Source: Cnuibacter physcomitrellae
GTDB lineage: Bacteria; Actinomycetota; Actinomycetes; Actinomycetales; Microbacteriaceae
Reading direction: 5' to 3'
Assembly: GCF_014640535.1 (NCBI RefSeq)
Contig: NZ_BMHD01000001.1
Location: forward strand, 2,903,474 to 2,967,473
DNA length: 64,000 bases
A model generated the notes under the pieces. The model worked only from the letters and a program-made list of their open reading frames with translations, searched no databases and was not told the DNA's origin. The position numbers and the translations under genes are program-made. Below are positions 16,183 to 24,618 of the stretch, in pieces. Numbering within the stretch: position 1 is the first letter of the stretch; each line of letters starts with the position of its first letter.

Positions 16183-17907
16183 ATGGTTGACCTGTTCGAC
16201 GGCTACGGCGCCACGCTGCTGACGCGACACCGCAAGGGCGCCCATCCCTTCGACGAGATGTTCCCCGAGCCGAAGTCGAACGACCCGGTCGAGGCGCGCG
16301 CCGCCTACCGCGACATCTACAACGCCCTGGCGCAGATGACGCAGGAGGAGCTGCGTGGCCGCACCGACGCGCTGGCGTCGAGCTACCTGGCCCAGGGCGT
16401 GACGTTCGACTTCGCCGGCGAGGAGCGCCCGTTCCCGCTCGACGCGGTGCCGCGGGTGATCGAGCAGTCGGAGTGGGTCGACGTCGAGTCGGGCATCAAG
16501 CAGCGCGTGAAGGCGCTCGAGGCCTTCCTCGCCGACGTCTACAGCGAACAGCGCGCGGTGCGCGACCGCGTCATCCCGGCCGGGTTGATCTCGAGCTCGA
16601 CGCACTTCCACCGCCAGGCCGCGGGCATCGTCTCGCCGAACAACGTGCGGATCCAGGTCTCCGGGATCGACCTCATCCGCGACGAGAACGGTGCCTGGCG
16701 CGTGCTCGAGGACAACGTGCGGGTGCCGAGCGGCGTCTCCTACGTGATCTCGAACCGACGTGTGATGGCGCAGACGTTGCCCGAGCTCTTCGTGTCGATG
16801 CGGGTGCGGCCCGTCGGCGACTATCCGAACAAGCTGCTCCAGGCGCTGCGCGCCTCCGCCCCCAAGAACGTCGACGACCCGACGGTCGTCGTGCTGACCC
16901 CGGGCGTCTACAACTCCGCCTACTTCGAGCACACGCTGCTCGCGCGCCTGATGGGCGTCGAGCTGGTCGAGGGCCGCGACCTGTTCTGCTCCGGCGGCCG
17001 GGTGTGGATGCGCACCACGGCCGGTCCCACCCGCGTCGACGTGATCTACCGACGGGTCGACGACGACTTCATCGATCCGCTGCAGTTCCGCGCCGACTCG
17101 ATGCTGGGCTCGCCCGGCCTCCTCCTGGCCGCGCGCCTCGGCAACGTCACCATCGCCAACGCGGTGGGCAACGGCGTCGCCGACGACAAGCTCGTCTACA
17201 CCTACATGCCCGACCTCATCCGCTACTACCTGGGCGAGGACCCGATCATCCCCAACGTCGACACCTGGCGGCTCGAGGATCCGGGTGCGCTCGAGGAGGT
17301 GCTCGACCGCCTCGACGAGCTCGTCGTGAAGCCCGTCGACGGGTCGGGCGGCAAGGGGCTCGTGGTGGGTCCGGACGCCTCGCCCAAGGAGCTCGAGACC
17401 CTGCGGAAGCGCCTCATCGCCGACCCGCGCGGCTGGATCGCCCAGCCCGTGGTGCAGCTGTCGACCATCCCCACCCTCGTCGAGGACGGGATGCGCCCCC
17501 GGCACGCCGACCTCCGTCCGTTCGCCGTGAACGACGGCGACGACATCTGGGTGCTCCCGGGCGGGCTCACCCGCGTGGCGCTGCCGGAGGGCCAGCTCGT
17601 CGTGAACAGCTCGCAGGGCGGCGGCTCGAAGGACACCTGGGTGGTCGGCCCCGAGCCGGACTTCCTCAGTCCCGCCCGCGACCACGACATCCAGGGCCTC
17701 GTCGCCGAGCAGGCCGCGGTGACGCAGGCCATCCCGATCATCGGGCACGACGTCGACCACAACCCCGAGGACCGCCCGCACACCGACCAGCAGCAACAGC
17801 AGCAGCAGGCCCGTTCCGCCACACCCTTGGCCTTCCGCCACGCGCATGCGGATGGCGAAAGGCCAGGAGCATGGCGAAACGGGGAGAAGGGGCAGGAGGG
17901 CGCGTGA
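16183..17907 (+). CDS. Circularly permuted ATP-grasp type 2 protein
   Basis: A 574-residue protein of the circularly permuted ATP-grasp family (formerly DUF404/DUF407). Family motifs include VRIQVSGIDLIRDENGAWRV (split here VRIQVSGIDL / IRDENGAWRV), LEDNVRVPSGVSYV, VVKPVDGSGGKGL (nucleotide-binding loop) and the late VLPGGLTRVALPEG. These enzymes are predicted to form amide bonds. It is co-transcribed with alpha-E and transglutaminase genes (1-base and 4-base overlaps), a conserved trio proposed to make and process a small peptide. The last 50 residues, after HNPED, are unusual: a (CAG/CAA) Gln run and a 74-bp palindrome supply the C-terminus. Confidence 0.88.
   Translation: MVDLFDGYGATLLTRHRKGAHPFDEMFPEPKSNDPVEARAAYRDIYNALAQMTQEELRGRTDALASSYLAQGVTFDFAGEERPFPLDAVPRVIEQSEWVDVESGIKQRVKALEAFLADVYSEQRAVRDRVIPAGLISSSTHFHRQAAGIVSPNNVRIQVSGIDLIRDENGAWRVLEDNVRVPSGVSYVISNRRVMAQTLPELFVSMRVRPVGDYPNKLLQALRASAPKNVDDPTVVVLTPGVYNSAYFEHTLLARLMGVELVEGRDLFCSGGRVWMRTTAGPTRVDVIYRRVDDDFIDPLQFRADSMLGSPGLLLAARLGNVTIANAVGNGVADDKLVYTYMPDLIRYYLGEDPIIPNVDTWRLEDPGALEEVLDRLDELVVKPVDGSGGKGLVVGPDASPKELETLRKRLIADPRGWIAQPVVQLSTIPTLVEDGMRPRHADLRPFAVNDGDDIWVLPGGLTRVALPEGQLVVNSSQGGGSKDTWVVGPEPDFLSPARDHDIQGLVAEQAAVTQAIPIIGHDVDHNPEDRPHTDQQQQQQQARSATPLAFRHAHADGERPGAWRNGEKGQEGA
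17788..17808 (+). repeat. CAG/CAA microsatellite coding for a Gln run
   Basis: Seven consecutive CAG or CAA codons near the 3-prime end of the ATP-grasp gene, directly before the 74-bp palindrome. Confidence 0.8.
17810..17883. repeat. 74-bp nested palindrome inside the end of the ATP-grasp gene
   Basis: Outer arms CCCGTTCCGCCA (17810-17821) and TGGCGAAACGGG (17872-17883), inner arms GGCCTTCCGCCA (17829-17840) and TGGCGAAAGGCC (17853-17864), and a CGCATGCG core at 17843-17850. Each arm pair has one mismatch. It lies inside the reading frame, just ahead of the next gene. Confidence 0.8.
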
Positions 17908-18842
17908 TGGCCATGCTCAGCCGCATCGCGGAGTCGCTGTTCTGGATCGGGCGGTACATCGAGCGCAGCGACGGCACCGCCCGCATCCTCGACGTGCACC
18001 TGCAGCTCCTGCTCGAGGACCCGTGGGTCGAGGAGGACCTCGCCTGCCGGTCGCTGCTCTCCGTCATGGGCAGCGAGGTGCCCGCCGACCAGGCGCTCAC
18101 CCGCGCCGACGTCCTCGCGATCCTCGCGGTCGACCGCACGCATCCGGCGAGCATCGCGTACTCGCTGGGGGCCGCCCGCGAGAACGCGCGGCGCGCCCGC
18201 GAGATCGTCTCGACCGAGCTGTGGGAGTGCCTCAACACCACGCGGGCTCGGATGCCGCGCCGCATCGCGAGCGAGAAGACGCACGAGTTCTTCGGCTGGG
18301 TACGAGAGCGGGCGGCGCTCGCGGTCGGCATCGTCGAGTCGTCGGCCAGCCGTGATGAGGCGTGGCAGTTCTTCACCCTCGGCCGGAGCATCGAGCGCGC
18401 CGACATGACCGCGCGGCTGCTCGCCACACGCAGCCTCACCGAGGCGAGCGGCCCGTCGTGGACGACGATCCTCCGCTCCTGCGGCGCCTACGAGGCGTAC
18501 CTCCGCACGTACCGCGGGGTGCCGAGCGCCCGCAACGCCGCCGAGTTCCTCCTGCTCGACCGGCTGTTCCCGCGCTCCATCCTGTACAGCGTCACCCGTG
18601 CCGAGCAGTGCCTCCGCGACCTGGGCCCGCGGACCGAGCGGGTGGGTGTCAGCGACAGCGCCCAGCGCCTGCTCGGACAGATCCGCAGCGAGCTGGAGTA
18701 CACGCCGATCACCGACATCCTGCAGGACCTCCACCGGCACATGGACAGCGTGCAGGATGCGACGAGCGCGGCGAGCGAGGCGGTGCGGCAGCGCTACTTC
18801 CCGACCGGGGCGGCGCCGAGCTGGATCGGAGAGAGCGCATGA
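17907..18842 (+). CDS. Alpha-E domain protein (DUF403)
   Basis: A 311-residue all-helical alpha-E domain protein. It begins MAMLSRIAESLFWIGRYIER, the family hallmark, and later has QFFTLGRSIERADMTARLL and SILYSVTRAEQCL. The family is consistently encoded between circularly permuted ATP-grasp and transglutaminase genes and is thought to assist peptide ligation; its biochemistry is not established. Start ATG overlaps the previous TGA by one base, and its own stop overlaps the transglutaminase start by 4 bases, so the three are tightly coupled. Confidence 0.9.
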   Translation: MAMLSRIAESLFWIGRYIERSDGTARILDVHLQLLLEDPWVEEDLACRSLLSVMGSEVPADQALTRADVLAILAVDRTHPASIAYSLGAARENARRAREIVSTELWECLNTTRARMPRRIASEKTHEFFGWVRERAALAVGIVESSASRDEAWQFFTLGRSIERADMTARLLATRSLTEASGPSWTTILRSCGAYEAYLRTYRGVPSARNAAEFLLLDRLFPRSILYSVTRAEQCLRDLGPRTERVGVSDSAQRLLGQIRSELEYTPITDILQDLHRHMDSVQDATSAASEAVRQRYFPTGAAPSWIGESA

Positions 18843-19684
18843 GACGGCTCAGGGTCCACCACAGGACGGGCTACCGCTACGAGGGCGAGGTGCAGGCGTC
18901 GTACAACGAGGCGCGGATGCTGCCCGCCTCGAGCGACGGCCAGTTCGTGCTGCACTCCCACCTCGACATCACCCCCGTGTCGTCGAACCACTCCTACGTC
19001 GACTACTGGGGCACCCGGGTCAGCGCGTTCGACGTGCTCACACCGCACCGCGAGCTGACGCTCTCCGCGACGAGCCTGGTCGAGGTGCGCCCGCGGCCGC
19101 ACGAACCGCATCCGGTGGACTGGGAGCTGCTCGCCGACGTCGTCGGCACGGCCACGGTGTACGTCGAGCACTCGGAGCAGACGCGGTTCACCGACCCCGC
19201 GGGCGAGGTCCGCGAGCTCGCGGAGACGATCGCGGCGCGGCACGCCAGCCCCTGCGATGCGGCGCTCGAGATCTGCACCGAGATCGGCAAGCGGATGGAG
19301 TACGTGCAGGGCGTGACGGCCGTCACCTCGACGGCGAAGGACGCCTGGATCGACAAGCGCGGCGTCTGCCAGGACATCACCCACATCGCTCTGGGCGCGC
19401 TGCGCTCGGTGGGCATCCCGGCCCGGTACGTCTCCGGATACCTGCACCCGAAGCCGGATGCGGCGATCGGAGAGACTGTGGTCGGCGAGTCGCACGCCTG
19501 GGTGGAGTGGTTCTGCGGCGACTGGCGAGGCTTCGACCCGACGAACCTCATCGACATCGGCGACCGCCACGTCGTGGTGGGCCGCGGCCGCGACTACAAC
19601 GACGTCGCGCCGCTGAGGGGCGTCTACGCGGGACCGTTCGGCTCGCAGCTGTTCGTGACGGTGGAGATCACCCGCGAGGCGTGA
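18839..19684 (+). CDS. Transglutaminase-like cysteine protease/amidase
   Basis: A 281-residue protein with an N-terminal bacterial transglutaminase-like beta domain (about 1-110) and a transglutaminase core with the full triad: Cys177 in RGVCQDITH, His219 in GESHAWVEWF and Asp233 in GFDPTN. No signal peptide is seen, so it probably acts in the cytosol on the product of the neighbouring ATP-grasp enzyme. It is the last gene of the trio and overlaps the convergent gene at 19668 by 17 bases. Confidence 0.9.
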   Translation: MRRLRVHHRTGYRYEGEVQASYNEARMLPASSDGQFVLHSHLDITPVSSNHSYVDYWGTRVSAFDVLTPHRELTLSATSLVEVRPRPHEPHPVDWELLADVVGTATVYVEHSEQTRFTDPAGEVRELAETIAARHASPCDAALEICTEIGKRMEYVQGVTAVTSTAKDAWIDKRGVCQDITHIALGALRSVGIPARYVSGYLHPKPDAAIGETVVGESHAWVEWFCGDWRGFDPTNLIDIGDRHVVVGRGRDYNDVAPLRGVYAGPFGSQLFVTVEITREA

Positions 19685-20462
19685 GGCCGGCCTCGTCGCC
19701 CCATCCCCTCACGGAGTGCACGACGGCGGTCTTCGGGTAGCTCCCGCCCGGCCCGCCGACCTCGAACAGGTCGACCATCAGCACCATCGGGTAGTCCGGC
19801 GCCTGGGGGATGCGGCGCAGCTCGACCCCGTCGAGCCCGAGGATCGTCTCGCCCTCACCCCACACGGCGGTCCAGGTGTGGCGGTCACTGGCGTCGACCT
19901 CGAGCGCGATCTCGGACATGTCGGTGGTCAGACGGTCGTCGCCGTGCGCCTTGACGCCGAGGCGGGCCGCCCAGCCGGAGGTGTCGGGGCGGGAGTCGAT
20001 CTCGACGAGGCACACCTCGCCGCAGTCACGCGGGTCCTCGTGCTCGGTGCCGACGAGCCACGCCGCGACCATGCATCCGGGATCACGACTGGCGCCGAGG
20101 GTGATGTCGACACGGCCGGCTCGGGGCGCCCAGAGGAGGCGGGTCGGCACGGGGGTGCGGACGCCGAGCCCGTCGGGACGGTGGCGGTGGATACCTCTGG
20201 TGGAGCCGACCGGTCCGCTGAAGGACCCGGTCTGGAGGTTCGAGACACGCAGAGGCGCGTCCTCGGGCCGCCAGTCGGGCTGGTCGGCGTCGATCCGCAG
20301 GATCAGCCCGTCGGGTGAGGTCGACCAGCGCGCAGCGGCGCGGTCGGGGGTGGTCCAGTGCTCGAGGTAGCTCGCGATCCAGAGGTCCGGATCCGGCCCG
20401 GACACGAAGTCGTCGACGAGGTCGGGCTCGCGCGGGGGCGGAGAGGGCAGCGGCGCTGTCAT
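19668..20462 (-). CDS. Concanavalin-A-like (GH16-type) hypothetical protein
   Basis: A 264-residue protein that looks like a jelly-roll (concanavalin A/GH16) fold: DDFVSGPDPDLWIASYLEHW at the start, beta-strand-rich middle, GEVCLVEIDSRPD with acidic residues where GH16 enzymes have their ExDxE-like site, and a final YPKTAVVHSVRGW. No signal peptide is visible, unusual for a polysaccharide hydrolase, so it may act on an internal glycan or be an inactive relative. Its 3-prime end overlaps the transglutaminase gene. Confidence 0.6.
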   Translation of the reverse strand: MTAPLPSPPPREPDLVDDFVSGPDPDLWIASYLEHWTTPDRAAARWSTSPDGLILRIDADQPDWRPEDAPLRVSNLQTGSFSGPVGSTRGIHRHRPDGLGVRTPVPTRLLWAPRAGRVDITLGASRDPGCMVAAWLVGTEHEDPRDCGEVCLVEIDSRPDTSGWAARLGVKAHGDDRLTTDMSEIALEVDASDRHTWTAVWGEGETILGLDGVELRRIPQAPDYPMVLMVDLFEVGGPGGSYPKTAVVHSVRGWGDEAGLTPRG

Positions 20463-20495
20463 GCGCCCATCATGCCCGCGCGGGCGGCGGACACG

Positions 20496-20544
20496 ACGAC
20501 GCCCTCCCGACCCGACCCGGAGGGGTCGCGTGGGAGGGCGTCGT
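20496..20544 (-). terminator. Strong terminator hairpin after the cold shock gene
   Basis: A perfect 13-bp stem, ACGACGCCCTCCC at 20496-20508 with its inverse at 20532-20544, plus a small inner stem. It lies 10 bases beyond the cold shock stop at 20554. Confidence 0.8.
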
Positions 20545-20553
20545 GAAGGCGCG

Positions 20554-20757
20554 TCAGAGGACGCGGATGTTCGCGGCCTGCGGACCCTTGGGGCCCTGCT
20601 CGGTGTCGAACTCCACCTTCTGGTTCTCCTCGAGGCCCCGGTAGCCGGTGCCCTGGATCGCGCTGTAGTGCGCGAACACGTCGGCGGTGCCGTCGTCGGG
20701 CTGGATGAATCCGTAGCCCTTCTCGGAGTTGAACCACTTCACGGTTCCGATGGTCAT
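20554..20757 (-). CDS. Cold shock protein (CspA family)
   Basis: A 67-residue single cold-shock domain with both RNA-binding motifs: [12 protein letters not shown] at 7-18 and the DVFAHYSAI segment around residue 30. These small proteins bind single-stranded RNA or DNA and act as RNA chaperones. The start has a GAAGGAAG site upstream. The start ATG overlaps the TGA of an upstream frame by 4 bases, so translation may be coupled to the damaged or unusual gene at 20754-21186. A strong terminator follows. Confidence 0.93.
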   Translation of the reverse strand: MTIGTVKWFNSEKGYGFIQPDDGTADVFAHYSAIQGTGYRGLEENQKVEFDTEQGPKGPQAANIRVL

Positions 20758-21186
20758 GGATTCTTCCTTCTTTCTGCGGCCGGCCTCACTTCTGCGAGAC
20801 CGAGTTCGGCGATGTGATCGCCGAGATCGTGGCGGGACGTGTGCCGTCTCGGCGGTGAAGCACGTCCCGAGGGTGGGGGAGGGGCGCTCAGCGAGCAGAG
20901 CGGAGGCCTCGTCGAGGGTCGCCGTCTGGCCCGCGGGGACGCCGTGGGAGTCGAACAGAGCGAAGCCCGGGCCGAAGGAGACGGCGTAGCCGGCGAACTC
21001 CTCGAGGAGGGTCGCGACGTGCACGTCGTCGTCCGCCTGGCGCCAATGGATTCGATCGGCCAGTGGATGGTCGGTGAGGGTGATGATGATGCCTTCTGGG
21101 GTCCGCGGCCCTCGTCGGTGGCGGACGCTGCCTGTCGGTGGCGGAACGGCGATCCATCGGAGATCGCACCACCAGACACGCTCCAG
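20754..21186 (-). pseudogene. Frame-shifted or unusually expressed gene upstream of the cold shock gene
   Basis: Two reading frames on this strand each look protein-like over part of the region. From about 21186 to 20850 the frame reads [70 protein letters not shown] with good codon bias. From about 20845 to 20754 the other frame reads [19 protein letters not shown] and ends with a TGA overlapping the cold shock ATG. A single +1 shift near 20830-20850 would join them. The first part has no ATG, GTG or TTG before 21024, only CTG at 21186. It may be a pseudogene, a frameshifted gene or a sequence error. Family not recognised. Confidence 0.5.
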
Positions 21187-21248
21187 TCTACGTCATCGCC
21201 GCTGGTGCTCGGAAGAGCGCATTCCGTGACCCGCTCTCCCCGGGCTGC

Positions 21249-21254
21249 TAGCGT
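21249..21254 (+). promoter_or_regulatory. -10 box of a leaderless promoter for the FAD oxidase gene
   Basis: TAGCGT lies 7 bases before the ATG at 21262. Confidence 0.55.
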
Positions 21255-21261
21255 GAGCGCC

Positions 21262-22626
21262 ATGCATGCGGTGGGGCCCGTCTGGCGCCGAGGTGAACCG
21301 GGTTACGCCGGCGCTCTAGGCGATCCGCAGTTCTCCGCTCTCGAGTCCGGGCTCGGTCCGGATGCGGTCGTGCGGGCGTCGGACGAGGCCGGCGTCGTGG
21401 AGGTGCTCAGGGCCGCCGCCGACTCCGGCGAGCGCGTCGCCGTGCGCAGCGGGGGCCACAGCTGGGCGGCGGCGGGCGTGCGCGACGACGGGGTGCTGCT
21501 CGACGTGGGAGGTCTCGATCACGCCCGGATCGACGCCGAGGGACTCCAGGCGCGCTTCGGGCCCGGGCTCCGGGGAGGTCGTCTCGCCGAGCTGCTCGTC
21601 GCCCACGGCACCGCGGCGCCCGCGGGACACTGCGGCACCCCGGGAGTGGGCGGCTATCTGCTGGGCGGTGGCCTCGGGCTCAACTGGGGCGACTGGCTGC
21701 CCGCCTGCTACTCGGTGACGAGGGTGCGCGCGGTGCTGGCCGACGGGTCGATCGTCGAGGGCTCGGCCGAGGCGGATCCCGACCTGCTCTGGCTCGCGCG
21801 GGGCGCGGGCCCCGGCTTCCCCGGCGTGGTCACGGAGTTCGACCTCGCCCTCCGACCGCTGCCCTCCTGCATCCGCGTGTCGTCGTGGCGGTACGACCTG
21901 TCGTCGCTCGACGCCGTGGGGGAGTGGCTGACGCGTGCGTCGGACGAGCTGCCGAGGAACGTCGAGCTCCCGGTCGTCCTCGGTCATGTACCGGCCGCGG
22001 ACGCGGATCCGGCGACCTCCGGCTCACGACGAGCGGTGGTGGGGGTGACGGCGATCGCCTACGCGCACGACGACGAGGGGGCGGCCTCCGCCGTGGCTCC
22101 GCTCGCCGCGGCGCCGGCCGCCGCGAGCGAGGAGGTGCACGCCGTGCCCGTCGCGTTCGACGCGCTGCACGAGGCCGTCGACGCCACGTATCCGCCGGGC
22201 CGGCGCTACCTGGCCGACACGTTCTGGACCCCGCTCGACCTCGCGGCCACGCTCGAGCGGCTCGCTCCCCTGATCGAGGCGGCGCCCTCCGACGAGTCGT
22301 ACCTCCTCGTATCGATGCCGGCCCACGGCGCAGGCGCCACCCTCCTCCCCGAGGGAGTCTCCGCCTACTCGCTGCACGACCGCACCCTCGTGATCGCCTA
22401 CGCGATCTGGCGCGACCCCGCCGACGACGAGGCGAACAGGCAGTGGATCGACGCCGTCGCCGACACGATGGCCCCGGTCTGCAGCGGGCACTTCCTGAGC
22501 GAGGCCGACATCCGCCGCCATCCGGAGCGGGCCGAGCGCTCGTTCTCCCCGGACGCCTGGGCGCGGCTGGGGGAGCTCCGCTCCCACTACGACCCCGAGG
22601 GTCGATTCCACTCCTGGTTCACCTGA
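21262..22626 (+). CDS. FAD-binding oxidoreductase with bicovalent flavin (BBE-like)
   Basis: A 454-residue berberine-bridge/PCMH-type flavoprotein. Both covalent flavin attachment residues are present: His66 in RSGGHSW and Cys124 in GHCGTPGVGGYLLGGG. The C-terminus HYDPEGRFHSWFT matches the family ending. Such enzymes oxidise sugars, alcohols or secondary metabolites using O2. No signal peptide is seen. It is monogenic with its own leaderless promoter and is convergent with the VOC-ABM gene. The substrate cannot be predicted. Confidence 0.88.
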   Translation: MHAVGPVWRRGEPGYAGALGDPQFSALESGLGPDAVVRASDEAGVVEVLRAAADSGERVAVRSGGHSWAAAGVRDDGVLLDVGGLDHARIDAEGLQARFGPGLRGGRLAELLVAHGTAAPAGHCGTPGVGGYLLGGGLGLNWGDWLPACYSVTRVRAVLADGSIVEGSAEADPDLLWLARGAGPGFPGVVTEFDLALRPLPSCIRVSSWRYDLSSLDAVGEWLTRASDELPRNVELPVVLGHVPAADADPATSGSRRAVVGVTAIAYAHDDEGAASAVAPLAAAPAAASEEVHAVPVAFDALHEAVDATYPPGRRYLADTFWTPLDLAATLERLAPLIEAAPSDESYLLVSMPAHGAGATLLPEGVSAYSLHDRTLVIAYAIWRDPADDEANRQWIDAVADTMAPVCSGHFLSEADIRRHPERAERSFSPDAWARLGELRSHYDPEGRFHSWFT

Positions 22627-22663
22627 GCCCTGCGCGCCCCGCCGAAACATGCGCGGACGCGGA

Positions 22664-23365
22664 TCAGCGGAGGGGGGAGCCCGCGACGTCGAAGCGGAAG
22701 CCGCCGAAGTCGCCCGTGAGGAGCGGCATCGCCTCGGCGATGGCCGCCTTCACGCTCGGCAGCTGCAGGGAGGCGCGGTGGGCCTCGGCGCTCGTCCAGA
22801 GCTCGGCGACGAAGACGACGTCGGGCTGCTCGTCGTTCGTGCCGACCTCGTAGAGGAGGCAACCGGCGCGACGCAGCTCGTCGGACGAGCGGGTGAGCAG
22901 GGCGACCACCTCGTCGCGGCGCCCGGGCTGGGCGGTGAGCGTGCCGACGTTGGCGAACGAGGGCGTGGGGGCCGCGCCCTCGCGGGGGCCGGCGTAGCCG
23001 CGCTCCGCGGCGCTGCGCTCGACGCAGAACTCGTTGCCCTCGGGGTCGGTCATGACGACCCACCCCGTCCCGTCGGGGCGCCGGTGGTCGGCGACCTGGG
23101 TGGCGCCGAGCGCGGTGAGGCGCTCGACCTCCTCGTCGCGGGAGCGATCGGTGGGCTGGATGTCGACGTGCACCCGGTTCTTCACCGTCTTGGTCTCGGG
23201 CACGTCGATGAACAGCAGCGTGGCCGATCCGTCCGGAGCGAGCAGCGCCGCCTCCGGCTCACCGGGCTCGGAGTCGAGGTGGTAGCCGGTGACCTCCTGC
23301 CAGAACCCGGCGACGGAGGGGGCGGAGACGGAGTCGACGGTGATGTTCCGGATGCGCGAGGTCAT
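22664..23365 (-). CDS. VOC domain fused to antibiotic-biosynthesis-monooxygenase (ABM) domain
   Basis: A 233-residue two-domain protein. Residues 1-125 are a glyoxalase-like VOC domain (MTSRIRNITVDSVS..., RVHVDIQP, WVVMTDPEGNEFCVER). Residues about 138-225 are an ABM/dimeric alpha-beta barrel domain (FANVGTLTAQPGRRDEVVAL, LLYEVGTND, FVAELWTS). ABM domains are cofactor-free oxygenases or structural modules. It is the last gene of a five-gene run in which each start overlaps the previous stop by 4 bases, so it probably works with the flavin monooxygenases upstream, perhaps on a later oxidation product. Confidence 0.82.
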   Translation of the reverse strand: MTSRIRNITVDSVSAPSVAGFWQEVTGYHLDSEPGEPEAALLAPDGSATLLFIDVPETKTVKNRVHVDIQPTDRSRDEEVERLTALGATQVADHRRPDGTGWVVMTDPEGNEFCVERSAAERGYAGPREGAAPTPSFANVGTLTAQPGRRDEVVALLTRSSDELRRAGCLLYEVGTNDEQPDVVFVAELWTSAEAHRASLQLPSVKAAIAEAMPLLTGDFGGFRFDVAGSPLR

Positions 23366-24618
23366 GCCCCGACGCTACCGCGCCCCGGCGACAGCCTGCG
23401 CGGTCGGGCGAGCAGGACGGCGAACGGCACGGCCGCGACGAGCAGCAGCGCACCCAGCAGGAGGACGCCGGCACCCGGATCGAGCACGTCGGCGACGAGG
23501 AAGACGACCGCGGGGCCGAGCGCCGCGCCGGCGTCCCCGGCGGTGCGCGTGACCCCGACCATCACGCCCACCCTCTCCGGTGGGAACCGCTCGGCGGTCA
23601 CCACTCCGGGCACGATCCCGAGGATGCTCGAGCCGATGCTCACCGCCACGACCGAGGCCGCGAACCACCACTCCGAGGTCGACGCCACCCCGATGAGGCC
23701 CAGCGCGGCGAGAGCGGCCGACGCGAGCACGGGCACCGCCCGCGCCCCAGAGTCGAGCCAGCGGCCGACCAGCGGGAGGACGATGAGGCTCGCGGCCGTC
23801 CCCGCCGCCAGCGCCGCTCCCAGCCCGAGCGGATCGAGCCCGCCCGGCCCGTAGGCGAGCACGGGGATGAGGCCCTGCTCCCCGGCGAACCGTGCGACGA
23901 ACAGCGCGAACGTCACGGCGATGAGGCCGACGACGAGCGCGCCCGGAGCCGACCGTCCCCGGGCGGGGCCCGGAGCGCCGGCCGCGTCCCGCGCGTCGCG
24001 AACCGGCTCCGGCGCGCTCGCCACGGGCCGTGCCCAGTACGCGCCCGCCGGCCGGGCGAGGTCCCACAGCAGCACGAGGAGCAGCGGCACCGCGGCCACG
24101 GGGAAGACGAGCCCCGCGCCCAGGAGCTGCAGGACGGCCCCGCCGAGCAGCGAGCCCAGGTCGGCGGCCGACAGCTGGACGACAGTGGCGAGAGAGACGA
24201 CGCGACCCCGCGCATCCGCGGGCGCGCCCCTCAGCAGCACGGCGAAGCAGGCGGTGACCGTCGCCCCGCCGAGCACCCCGGTCGCGGTGCGCAGCACGAT
24301 CAGCCAGACGGCATCGTGGGCGAGCGCGGTGGAGGCCGTGACCGCGGCGAGCCCGAGCGCGCTCACCCGCACGACCGTGCGCGCGGGCAGCCGCCCGACC
24401 AGGATGCCCGCGGGAAGGTTCCCGAGGATGCGGCCGACACCGAACGCGGCCAGCACCACCCCGAGGAGCGCCACGCCGATGCCGTAGGAGTCGGCGAACA
24501 GCGGCAGCACCGGCACCACGACGCCCCAGGTCATCTGCGCCGCGCCGATGAGGGCGCAGACGACCAGGGTCTGCTCGAGGGACGGGATGTCCGCCGAGCG
24601 CAGGCGGAGACGACTCAC
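23362..24618 (-). CDS. MFS transporter, 12 predicted membrane segments
   Basis: A 418-residue major facilitator protein: two six-helix halves separated by a loop near residues 200-230. Motif-A-like GNLPAGILVGRLPAR follows helix 2. The GTG start overlaps the stop of the monooxygenase gene (GTGA), and the end overlaps the VOC-ABM gene, so it belongs to the operon starting at 27681. It may import the substrate or export a product of the monooxygenases. A second uptake system for this block, an ABC importer, is encoded at 29280-33092. Confidence 0.85.
   Translation of the reverse strand: MSRLRLRSADIPSLEQTLVVCALIGAAQMTWGVVVPVLPLFADSYGIGVALLGVVLAAFGVGRILGNLPAGILVGRLPARTVVRVSALGLAAVTASTALAHDAVWLIVLRTATGVLGGATVTACFAVLLRGAPADARGRVVSLATVVQLSAADLGSLLGGAVLQLLGAGLVFPVAAVPLLLVLLWDLARPAGAYWARPVASAPEPVRDARDAAGAPGPARGRSAPGALVVGLIAVTFALFVARFAGEQGLIPVLAYGPGGLDPLGLGAALAAGTAASLIVLPLVGRWLDSGARAVPVLASAALAALGLIGVASTSEWWFAASVVAVSIGSSILGIVPGVVTAERFPPERVGVMVGVTRTAGDAGAALGPAVVFLVADVLDPGAGVLLLGALLLVAAVPFAVLLARPRRLSPGRGSVGA

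Noticed and set aside
15106-17847. A minus-strand open frame of over 900 codons opposite the ATP-grasp gene and its upstream neighbour
   Set aside because: It is the antisense shadow of strongly biased GC-rich genes; the composition is Arg/Asp/Val-rich without motifs, while the plus strand shows clear protein families.
20754-21263. A normal 169-residue gene from ATG 21263
   Set aside because: This frame is Ser/Pro/Arg-rich and shadow-like until its last 26 residues, while the better-looking peptide is in another frame over the first two thirds. It also begins inside the divergent promoter.
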